24,884 nt of DNA from JANPIX01 sp031425195. Its GTDB lineage: Bacteria; Pseudomonadota; Alphaproteobacteria; Rhodobacterales; Rhodobacteraceae. Location of the stretch: contig JANPIX010000007.1 in the NCBI GenBank assembly GCA_031425195.1, positions 1-24,884 on the forward strand, given 5' to 3'. The notes under the pieces were generated by a model, which saw nothing but the letters and a program-made list of their open reading frames with translations, ran no database searches and was not told the origin of the DNA. The position numbers were made by a program, and so were the translations under genes. Shown in pieces: positions 1 to 5,703 of this stretch (positions within the stretch are counted from its first letter, which is position 1; every line of letters starts with the position of its first letter).

Positions 1-43
1 GGCGCGGGCCGCTTTGTTAGCGCTGAAAATGTAATACCTGATC

Positions 44-487
44 GTGATGGTGTTTGTGGTGATCATCAGCCGCGCCGTGGGTGGGGTTGTCACGCTGCAT
101 CAGGCCGTCAACATGAGGGGGGCGGGGGCCGTGGGGGGCGGGTTCTGGGGGGCGCTGGTGGGTCTTTTGTTCCTGAACCCGTTGATTGGGGCCGCCTTGG
201 GGGCCGGGGCCGGGGCGATTTCCGGGCGGATGACGGACATCGGGATCAACGATGATTTTCTGCGGGATGTGGGGCAAACTCTGGACAAGGGGGGTGCTGC
301 GGTGGGGGTTCTGATCCGCAAGATGACATCGGACAAGGTGCTGGACCGGTTGCAGGTGTTCCGCGCCAAAGGGCGGGTCATTCAGACGTCGCTGTCGAAA
401 GATGCGGATCAGGCGCTGCGCGATCTGTTTGAACAGGTGCGGCCGCTTGCGCCCACGGCGGATCAGCTTGGCGGGGGGCGGAAATAG
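44..487 (+). CDS. DUF1269 family glycine-rich membrane protein, 5' end apparently damaged
   Basis: Small membrane-associated protein of the DUF1269 family, function unknown. The body matches the family as I know it: an LHQAVN motif, then a long Gly/Ala hydrophobic stretch (about residues 27-60, GGGFWGALVGLLFLNP), then TDIGINDDF and a C-terminal part containing LIRKMTSDKVLDRL. The longest open start is a GTG at 44. The same frame, read upstream to the window edge, continues to look like the family (ARAALLALKM, stop, YLIV), interrupted by TAA at 32-34 where I would expect a Glu codon. The real gene therefore probably began upstream of this window. The Glu/Asp positions just after the stop are replaced by Val, Val and Phe. 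Either the gene is broken or the first ~50 bases are misassembled. It lies 46 bases before mtgA on the same strand, with no evident functional link. Confidence 0.7.
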   Translation: MMVFVVIISRAVGGVVTLHQAVNMRGAGAVGGGFWGALVGLLFLNPLIGAALGAGAGAISGRMTDIGINDDFLRDVGQTLDKGGAAVGVLIRKMTSDKVLDRLQVFRAKGRVIQTSLSKDADQALRDLFEQVRPLAPTADQLGGGRK

Positions 488-533
488 GCAAGGCATCTTG
501 ACGGCACGCGGCTGGCCGCGTCAAAGCTGCTGA

Positions 534-1265
534 ATGGCAACGAAGACGCGCCCCCGAAGCAAAAAGCCGGTCCCGGTGGCCGAAGCGGTGATCCTGCGCC
601 CGGCTCGGCGCTGGGCGCGCATTGCAGGCCGGGTTGCAGCGGGCATCGGGGCGTTTTTCGTGGCGGCCATCCTGCTGTTTGCCGTCGTGCCACCGCCGAT
701 CAATGTCTATCAGGTGCAGGAAAGCCTGCGGCTTGGGGGCATCGAGAAGGACTGGGTGGCGATGGACGATATCGCCCCCGTCATGGCGCGGTCTGTGGTG
801 GCGGCAGAGGACGCGAATTTCTGCCTGCACTGGGGGTTCGACATGACCGCCATCCGCGCCGCACTGGACGAGGGGAGCGGGCGCGGGGCATCCACGATAA
901 GCCAGCAGACCGTGAAGAACGTGTTCCTGTGGCAGGGCCGAAGCTGGCTGCGCAAGGCGGCAGAGGCTGTTTTGACGCCGGTGGTGGAGTTGGTCTGGAC
1001 CAAGCGGCGGGTGCTGACAGTGTATCTGAACGTCGCCGAATTCGGCGAGGGGGTGTTCGGGGTGCAGGCGGCAGCGCAGCATTACTTTGGCGTGGATGCC
1101 CGCGATCTGACGGCTGCGCAGGCGGCGCGGCTGGCGGCGGTTTTGCCGGACCCGAAGGATCGGGATGCGGCCAACCCCGGCCCTGTCGTGCGGCGAAAGG
1201 CGAGGCAGGCCCTGGACGGGGCGGAAACCATCCTGGCCGACGGTCGGGCGGCGTGTTTTGAGTGA
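534..1265 (+). CDS. mtgA: Monofunctional biosynthetic peptidoglycan transglycosylase
   Basis: Polymerises lipid II into glycan strands at the periplasmic face of the inner membrane (glycosyltransferase family 51), without the transpeptidase domain of class A PBPs. The 243-residue length fits MtgA. A basic N-terminus is followed by one membrane anchor (about residues 33-54). The GT51 signatures are present: EDANFCLHWGFD, which carries the catalytic Glu of the EDxxFxxHxG motif, then GASTISQQTVKN, and then KRRVLTVYLNVAEFG leading into GVFGVQAAAQHYFG. The ATG at 534 gives the full membrane anchor. Close spacing to the upstream DUF1269 gene and the next gene on the same strand would allow shared transcription, but no promoter was identified. 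Family assignment is secure. Confidence 0.95.
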   Translation: MATKTRPRSKKPVPVAEAVILRPARRWARIAGRVAAGIGAFFVAAILLFAVVPPPINVYQVQESLRLGGIEKDWVAMDDIAPVMARSVVAAEDANFCLHWGFDMTAIRAALDEGSGRGASTISQQTVKNVFLWQGRSWLRKAAEAVLTPVVELVWTKRRVLTVYLNVAEFGEGVFGVQAAAQHYFGVDARDLTAAQAARLAAVLPDPKDRDAANPGPVVRRKARQALDGAETILADGRAACFE

Positions 1266-1354
1266 ACTCTGGCCGGTCGCCGCCAAGCGGGATTGAATCT
1301 GCCGCCCCTTTCACGCAATGAAGACCAGACCCAGTGCCGAGAGTTTCCCATCTG

Positions 1355-2020
1355 ATGAACCGCCTTTACCACATTCCGTTGTCGCCGTTCTGCCGCAAGG
1401 TGCGCCTCACGCTTGCCGAGAAGAAGATCGAGGTGGAGTTGGTCGAGGAGCGGTATTGGGAACCCTCACCCGAGTTTCTGAAGCGGAATCCGGCCGGCAA
1501 GGTGCCGATCCTGCGGATGGAGGGGCGGATTCTCGCGGAAAGCCAGGCGATCTGCGAATATGTCGAGGAAACCGTGCCGCAGCCGCCCCTGATGCCGCGC
1601 GATGCCGAGGGCCGGCATGAGGTGCGCCGCATTTGTGCGTGGTTCGACGACAAGTTCCACGACGAGGTGACGTCGAAACTGGTCTACGAGCGGGTCAACA
1701 AGAAGGTGATGGGTCAGGGATACCCGGACAGCAAGCACGTCAAGGCGGGGGCCGCCGGGATCAAGTATCATCTTGACTATATGGCGTGGCTTCTGGATCA
1801 GCGGCGATGGCTGGCGGGTGACGCGATGACGCTGGCGGATTTCACGGCGGCGGCGCATCTGTCGTGCCTTGATTACATCAGCGACGTGGACTGGAACCGG
1901 CACGCCGTGGTCAAGGACTGGTATGCCAAGATCAAGTCGCGGCCCAGTTTCCGAACCTTGCTGATGGATCAGGTTCCCGGCTTTCCGCAGCCCGCGCATT
2001 ACGCCGATCTGGATTTCTGA
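1355..2020 (+). CDS. fzlA: Glutathione S-transferase-like protein, probable FtsZ-binding FzlA
   Basis: GST-fold protein of 221 residues: a thioredoxin-like N-terminal half (RLYHIPLSPFCRKVRLTLAEK, then GKVPIL and the ESQAICEYVEE segment) followed by an alpha-helical C-terminal half (GWxxGD-type segment RRWLAGDAMTLADF). In alphaproteobacteria a conserved GST-like protein, FzlA, binds and curves FtsZ filaments and is needed for constriction. The conserved core (YERVNKKVMGQGYPDS, the DWNRH region) and the tail ending AHYADLDF fit the FzlA branch as I remember it better than a detoxifying GST. The ATG at 1355 is preferred over GTG 1334 because the family begins at NRLYH. It sits next to queG and after mtgA. 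The GST superfamily is certain. FzlA is inferred from recall, without an alignment. Confidence 0.72.
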   Translation: MNRLYHIPLSPFCRKVRLTLAEKKIEVELVEERYWEPSPEFLKRNPAGKVPILRMEGRILAESQAICEYVEETVPQPPLMPRDAEGRHEVRRICAWFDDKFHDEVTSKLVYERVNKKVMGQGYPDSKHVKAGAAGIKYHLDYMAWLLDQRRWLAGDAMTLADFTAAAHLSCLDYISDVDWNRHAVVKDWYAKIKSRPSFRTLLMDQVPGFPQPAHYADLDF

Positions 2021-2036
2021 CGGTTCGTATCGTCGC

Positions 2037-2055
2037 AGGAAAGGAGCAGGCCCTG
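2037..2055 (+). promoter_or_regulatory. Strong Shine-Dalgarno preceding a CTG start for queG
   Basis: AGGAAAGGAG at 2037-2046 is close to an ideal ribosome binding site. The queG reading frame downstream has CTG at 2053, six bases after it, and no ATG, GTG or TTG in frame until 2197. The protein between 2053 and 2197 is clearly queG-like (RLETQARAEGFSKLGI, GQMGWM), so initiation must occur upstream of 2197 and CTG 2053 is the best-placed codon. Confidence 0.65.
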
Positions 2056-3084
2056 ACCCCGGTTTCGATCAGGACGCGGCTTGAGACTCAGGCCCGTGCC
2101 GAAGGGTTTTCCAAGCTGGGCATTTGCGCGCCGGACGGGGCACCGCAGACGGCAAGCCGGCTTCGCGATTGGCTGGACGCCGGGTATCACGGTCAGATGG
2201 GCTGGATGGCAGAGCGGGAGGCATGGCGCGGTTCGGCGGCGGCGCTGTGGCCCGAGGCGCGGTCTGTCATCATGCTGGCCGAGGTTTATACGCCCGAGGC
2301 CAACCCGATGGACGTGCTGGCCCAGCGCGACCTGGGTGGCATCAGCGTTTATGCGCAGGGGCGTGATTATCATGATCTGGTCAAGCGGCGGTTGAAGCGA
2401 TTGGGCACATGGCTGGTTGCGCAAACCGGGGCAGAGATCAAGGTGTTCGTCGATACCGCGCCGGTGATGGAAAAGCCGCTGGCGCAGGCGGCTGGATTGG
2501 GATGGCAGGGCAAGCACACCAACCTGCTAAGCCGGGATCTGGGGAACTGGTTCTTTCTGGGTGCGATTTTCACCACGCTTGACCTGCCCAAGGACGCGCC
2601 GGAACAGGATCACTGTGGCAGTTGCCGGGCCTGTCTGGACATTTGCCCGACGAACGCCTTTGCCGCGCCCTATCAGCTCGACGCGCGGCGGTGCATTTCC
2701 TATCTGACAATCGAACATCGTGGCCCGGTGGACGCGGACCTGCGCGGATTGATGGGCAACCGCATCTATGGCTGCGATGATTGTCTGGCGGTTTGCCCCT
2801 GGAACAAGTTTGCGCAAGCCGCGACAGAAATCGGGTATCAGCCACGGGTTGGCGCGCCGGAACTGGCGACGTTGGCGGCGCTGGACGATGCGGGGTTTCG
2901 CGCTCGGTTTGCTGGAAGCCCGATCAAACGCATCGGGCGTGACAGGTTTGTGCGAAATGTTCTTTATGCCATCGGTAACTCGGGCAATCCGGCATTGGCC
3001 CCGGTTGCGGCGGCGCTTGTCCATGACAGCGATGCGACGGTTGCGGATGCGGCCCGGTGGGCGATCGCTCAGCTTGACTGTTGA
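2053..3084 (+). CDS. queG: Epoxyqueuosine reductase
   Basis: Cobalamin-dependent iron-sulfur enzyme that reduces epoxyqueuosine to queuosine in the anticodon wobble position of tRNA, the last step of queuosine synthesis. Visible features are VDTAPVMEKPLAQAAGLGW (catalytic Asp region and the family's EK/GWQGKHTNLL signature), a first 4Fe-4S cluster motif CGSCRACLDICPT, a second set CDDCLAVCPWNKF, and a C-terminal helical repeat-like tail (ALAPVAAALVHDSDATVADAARWAI). A start at ATG 2197 would remove about 48 conserved N-terminal residues. From CTG 2053 the protein is 343 residues, normal for QueG. Its end overlaps the convergent ohrR stop by 16 bases. Identity is secure and the start is inferred. 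Confidence 0.93.
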   Translation: MTPVSIRTRLETQARAEGFSKLGICAPDGAPQTASRLRDWLDAGYHGQMGWMAEREAWRGSAAALWPEARSVIMLAEVYTPEANPMDVLAQRDLGGISVYAQGRDYHDLVKRRLKRLGTWLVAQTGAEIKVFVDTAPVMEKPLAQAAGLGWQGKHTNLLSRDLGNWFFLGAIFTTLDLPKDAPEQDHCGSCRACLDICPTNAFAAPYQLDARRCISYLTIEHRGPVDADLRGLMGNRIYGCDDCLAVCPWNKFAQAATEIGYQPRVGAPELATLAALDDAGFRARFAGSPIKRIGRDRFVRNVLYAIGNSGNPALAPVAAALVHDSDATVADAARWAIAQLDC

Positions 3085-3509
3085 ACCAGACTGTCGCGCA
3101 GTTTGCTGATCGTCTGGTGAAGGTTATTCAGGCCTGCCATGTCAAGCCCGGTTGCGGACAGGATACATCCGGGAATGTGATTGGCCCGTTCCTCGAGCAT
3201 CTGCCCGGCGGGCGTCAGCGTGATGCGCACCTGCCGTTCATCGACCAGGCTTCGGCTGCGGGCGATGTGCCCCGCCACCTCCATCCGTTTCAGAAGGGGG
3301 GTGAGCGTGTTCGACGCGAGGCCCAGTTTGGCACCCAACTGGCCCACTGTCTGATCATCTTTTTGCCAGAGCGCGATGAGCACAAGGTATTGCGGATAGG
3401 TGACGCCCAAAGGTTCCAGCAAGGGACCATAGACCGCATTCATCGCCTGATGCGCCCCGTAAAGCGCAAAGCAAAGGTGATCTTCAAGGGGGAGCGGGTG
3501 TCTGGTCAT
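3069..3509 (-). CDS. ohrR: MarR-family organic hydroperoxide sensor, OhrR
   Basis: Peroxide-sensing repressor of ohr. It is a 146-residue MarR winged-helix protein. The N-terminal LCFALYGAHQAM segment holds Cys13, the position of the reactive cysteine in OhrR proteins. The wHTH spans about residues 50-100 (TVGQLGAKLGLASNTLTPLLKRME, with the wing DERQVRITLT). A second cysteine, Cys115, suits the two-cysteine type of OhrR, in which oxidation forms a disulfide between subunits. The start at 3509 is chosen because the N-terminus matches the family; the frame stays open upstream only by chance. Ohr is transcribed divergently, and a palindrome overlaps this gene's own promoter, indicating autoregulation. 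The repressor role is inferred from family and context. Confidence 0.9.
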   Translation of the reverse strand: MTRHPLPLEDHLCFALYGAHQAMNAVYGPLLEPLGVTYPQYLVLIALWQKDDQTVGQLGAKLGLASNTLTPLLKRMEVAGHIARSRSLVDERQVRITLTPAGQMLEERANHIPGCILSATGLDMAGLNNLHQTISKLRDSLVQQSS

Positions 3510-3527
3510 TTCGGCCCTTTCGCGCTC

Positions 3528-3556
3528 TATATAAATCGCACGCGATCTTATCGCAA
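3528..3556 (-). promoter_or_regulatory. Putative ohrR promoter
   Basis: On the minus strand, TTGCGA (3551-3556) and TATATA (3528-3533) are separated by 17 bases, a good sigma-70-type arrangement, about 18 bases upstream of the ohrR start. The palindrome at 3542-3554 overlaps the -35 box and spacer, so a bound OhrR would block it. Confidence 0.6.
3542..3554. promoter_or_regulatory. OhrR operator candidate 1
   Basis: GCGATCTTATCGC is a perfect 5+3+5 palindrome. Read on the minus strand it is GCGATAAGATCGC, matching the second site (GCGATAATATCGT) at 11 of 13 positions. It lies inside the ohrR promoter. Confidence 0.65.
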
Positions 3557-3560
3557 GGGA

Positions 3561-3589
3561 TTGACGTGGGTGTTTCAGACAGGTATGTC
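3561..3589 (+). promoter_or_regulatory. Putative ohr promoter
   Basis: TTGACG (3561-3566), a 17-base spacer, then TATGTC (3584-3589). The second palindrome begins five bases after the -10 box, covering the expected transcription start, as expected for a repressed promoter. Confidence 0.6.
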
Positions 3590-3593
3590 GTAT

Positions 3594-3606
3594 GCGATAA
3601 TATCGT
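3594..3606. promoter_or_regulatory. OhrR operator candidate 2
   Basis: GCGATAATATCGT, containing the perfect palindrome CGATA-A-TATCG, 19 bases before the ohr start codon. It has nearly the same sequence as the site over the ohrR promoter, in inverted orientation. Confidence 0.65.
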
Positions 3607-3625
3607 GAACGATGAAGGAAGCAAG

Positions 3626-4054
3626 ATGGCAACAGCGGCATACACAGCGGCGGCCTTAGCAACAGGTGGCGGTCGTGACGGTAAATCGGCAACGCTTGAC
3701 GGCGCGCTGGCGGTGACTTTGGCACCGCCGAAGGAACTTGGCGGGTCGGGCAATGGCAACAACCCGGAGCAGTTGTTCGCAGTGGGCTATGCCGCCTGCT
3801 ATCTGGGCGCGATGCGGTATGCGGCCAGCAATGACAAGACGCTGCCCGCCGTTCCGGCGGATGCAACCGTGGAATCAAGTGTTGGTATCGGCCCCCGTCC
3901 GGAAGGCGGGTTCGGTTTGACCATAGCACTGAAAGTAAGCCTGCCCGGCGTGGACGCCGAGGCTGCGGCGCGGTTGGTGGAAGCGGGGCATTTCGTCTGC
4001 CCCTATTCCAACGCGCTGAAAGCGGGATTGCCGGTTGCCACAACTGTGGCCTAG
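3626..4054 (+). CDS. ohr: Organic hydroperoxide resistance protein (Ohr, OsmC family)
   Basis: Thiol peroxidase that reduces organic and fatty-acid hydroperoxides, usually re-reduced by lipoylated proteins. The 142-residue length is standard for Ohr. Visible family features are Arg17 in the GGRDGK segment, NPEQLFA with Glu48, the peroxidatic Cys58 in AACYLGAMR, and the resolving Cys125 in HFVCPYSNA. The ATG at 3626, with GAAGGA upstream, is chosen over the longer frame from 3566, whose extra residues are not family-like and would cover the promoter and operator. It is divergent from ohrR, with a strong terminator just after it, so it is probably monocistronic and induced by organic peroxide. 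Confidence 0.95.
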   Translation: MATAAYTAAALATGGGRDGKSATLDGALAVTLAPPKELGGSGNGNNPEQLFAVGYAACYLGAMRYAASNDKTLPAVPADATVESSVGIGPRPEGGFGLTIALKVSLPGVDAEAAARLVEAGHFVCPYSNALKAGLPVATTVA

Positions 4055-4084
4055 GCAAACAGAGTTTAACGAGTTGATTGGTGT

Positions 4085-4117
4085 AAGGGGCGGGCCGCAT
4101 GGCTCGCCCCTTTTTTT
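4085..4117 (+). terminator. Rho-independent terminator after ohr
   Basis: A 10-bp GC-rich stem with one G-T pair (GGGGCGGGCC with GGCTCGCCCC) closes a GCAT loop and is followed by seven T. It begins about 30 bases after the ohr stop codon. Confidence 0.9.
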
Positions 4118-4466
4118 GGCGAAACCGAAACCTTTGTCTTACGAAAGCCGGAATTTGGTCACCGCATTGACGGCAATTGGTACCGGAAACGTCGCGCCGT
4201 GACCCCATTCCTGCCCGAATAGGACGGCATACCCACTATATGCTGGGCGCACCTGAGGGAACGGTGTGACAAAGTTCATTGTTGCTTGTTTGTTAGTATG
4301 GGCCATTGAAATTACTTTGGCCTGTTCGCACTGCGGTGGCAGGGCGCGTCCAGCAGCCTTTCCATCCTGGAACTGCAGGCTGAAAGCAGCCAATCCCCCT
4401 AACTGCGCGGTCGCCTGTCGTTGCGATTTCTGGTATGGTCGTGCGACGCAGCAAATGGAGATCCGC
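4118..4466. other. AT-richer intergenic stretch with no supported gene
   Basis: Between the ohr terminator and the small ORF at 4467 the base composition drops: I count 23 G/C in the 60 bases 4261-4320, against well over 60% in nearby genes. Frames exist on both strands. A plus frame from GTG 4266 runs into the next gene and starts with a hydrophobic, signal-like stretch (KFIVACLLVWAIEI). A minus frame is open from 4468 down to 4139. Neither resembles a protein I recognise. I see no tRNA or clear repeat here. Confidence 0.5.
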
Positions 4467-4646
4467 ATGGGCCGACATCCGACAGATCATGAAAAACCGT
4501 CATTGAACGATGGGTTGCGCCTGTTCCGACTGGCACGCAGAGATGGCGAGGCCGTTTGGAAGGCATTGTGGAAGCGTGGTGTGGTGCAACAGGCAGACCG
4601 CCGGGTGGTGGAATACGCCCGCATCGAACGCGGGCATACGGCCTGA
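4467..4646 (+). CDS. Small hypothetical protein (59 aa)
   Basis: A short basic protein, MGRHPTDHEKPSLNDGLRLF at the start and EYARIERGHTA at the end, with an amphipathic middle (FRLARRDGEAVWKALWKR). I do not recognise it. Support for it being real is a GGAG ribosome binding site six bases before ATG 4467, codon use close to its neighbours (many third positions G/C, unlike the AT-rich DNA just upstream), and a terminator 21 bases after its stop. The same frame is open upstream to GTG 4266, so a 126-residue form with a hydrophobic N-terminus is possible. I consider that less likely because the upstream composition differs. Confidence 0.5.
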   Translation: MGRHPTDHEKPSLNDGLRLFRLARRDGEAVWKALWKRGVVQQADRRVVEYARIERGHTA

Positions 4647-4667
4647 CCACATTCAGGACAGGGAATG

Positions 4668-4699
4668 AAAAAGGGTGCACCAGACGATGCACCCTTTTT
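4668..4699. terminator. Bidirectional terminator between the small ORF and ilvE
   Basis: A perfect 12-bp inverted repeat, AAAAAGGGTGCA and TGCACCCTTTTT, around an 8-base loop. The T run on each strand serves the converging small gene (plus) and ilvE (minus). Confidence 0.9.
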
Positions 4700-4720
4700 A
4701 CGTTTGAGCGCGGCTGTCGT

Positions 4721-5590
4721 TCAGGCGCGGACGAGCTTGTCGTATTCGCTGGCGACGCGGCGGGTGATGTCGCCCACTTCAAAGCTATAGGGGCCGATCT
4801 GACCGACCGGTGTCACTTCGGCGGCGCTGCCCGTCAGCCAGCACTGTTCGAACCCTTCGAGTTCGTCGGGCATGATGTGCCGTTCATGCACGGTGATCTG
4901 CATGTCGCGCAGCATGCCGATGACGGTCTGACGCGTGATTCCGTTGAGGAAAGCATCAGCCAGCGGGGTATGCACTTCGCCATCCTTGACGAAGAAGATG
5001 TTGGCACCCGTCGCCTCGGCCACATAGCCGCGATAGTCGAGCATCATGGCGTCGGAACAGCCCTTCGCCTCGGCTGCGTGTTTGGACATGGTGCAGATCA
5101 TGTACAGACCAGCGGCCTTGGCGGCGTGGGGAATGGTTTCCGGGCTGGGCCGTTTCCATTTCGCGATGTCGAGTTTGGCACCCTTCATCTTGGCGTCGCC
5201 GTAATAGCTTCCCCATGTCCAGCAGGCCACGGCCATGCGGATCGGGTTGTTCTTGGATGCAACGCCCATGTCCAGCCCCGCGCCGCGCCATGCGATGGCA
5301 CGGATATAGGCGTCGCTCAGGTTGTTCGCCTTGAGCACGGCCTGTTTCGCGGCGTCGATTTCGGCGACGGAATAGGGCAGCGGCATATCCAGAAGATCGC
5401 CCGAGGTGCGTAGACGGGCGGAATGTTCCGTGGATTTGAAGATCTTGCCGTTGTAGCAGCGTTCGCCTTCGAACACGCTGGAGGCGTAGTGCAGCGCATG
5501 GGTCAGGATATGGACGTTGGCGGCGCGCCAATCGACCAATTGTCCGTCCATCCAGATAAACCCGTCGCGATCATCGTAGCCAGCCATCAT
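4721..5590 (-). CDS. ilvE: Branched-chain amino acid aminotransferase
   Basis: PLP-dependent fold-type IV transaminase that makes Leu, Ile and Val from their 2-oxo acids with glutamate. The 289-residue sequence shows the family order: FIWMDGQLVDW at the start, HALHYASSVFEGERCY, the RMAVACWTWGSYYG segment, the Schiff-base Lys170 in TMSKHAAEAKG, EATGANIFFV, and GITRQTVIGMLRD plus the GSAAEVTPV phosphate-binding region. The start at 5590 is preceded by GAGAGGG. The second codon is also ATG and either may serve. The gene ends at the bidirectional terminator. It lies 113 bases downstream of the protease gene on the same strand, but a TTGACA box at 5685-5690 (minus) suggests its own promoter. Confidence 0.94.
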   Translation of the reverse strand: MMAGYDDRDGFIWMDGQLVDWRAANVHILTHALHYASSVFEGERCYNGKIFKSTEHSARLRTSGDLLDMPLPYSVAEIDAAKQAVLKANNLSDAYIRAIAWRGAGLDMGVASKNNPIRMAVACWTWGSYYGDAKMKGAKLDIAKWKRPSPETIPHAAKAAGLYMICTMSKHAAEAKGCSDAMMLDYRGYVAEATGANIFFVKDGEVHTPLADAFLNGITRQTVIGMLRDMQITVHERHIMPDELEGFEQCWLTGSAAEVTPVGQIGPYSFEVGDITRRVASEYDKLVRA

Positions 5591-5703
5591 GCCCTCTCAT
5601 ATTTCAAAAGTTGCGCCAGTTAGGTCCACTTCGGACATAATGTTGCGCAATTCGCGAAGATTCGCTAACAGGTGGCTTTTTGAATGTCAACAAGGCTGAC
5701 GTA

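Noticed and set aside
378..1286. 302-codon minus-strand open frame opposite mtgA
   Set aside because: Low-complexity Arg/Pro-rich shadow of mtgA with no recognisable domain.
3510..4208. N-terminal extension of the ohrR frame to 4208
   Set aside because: It runs antisense through ohr and the shared promoters. The OhrR family starts at MTRHPLPLEDHLCF, matching 3509.
4139..4468. 109-codon minus-strand open frame in the AT-richer gap
   Set aside because: No recognisable family, no convincing ribosome site, and it covers the upstream region of the small plus-strand gene.
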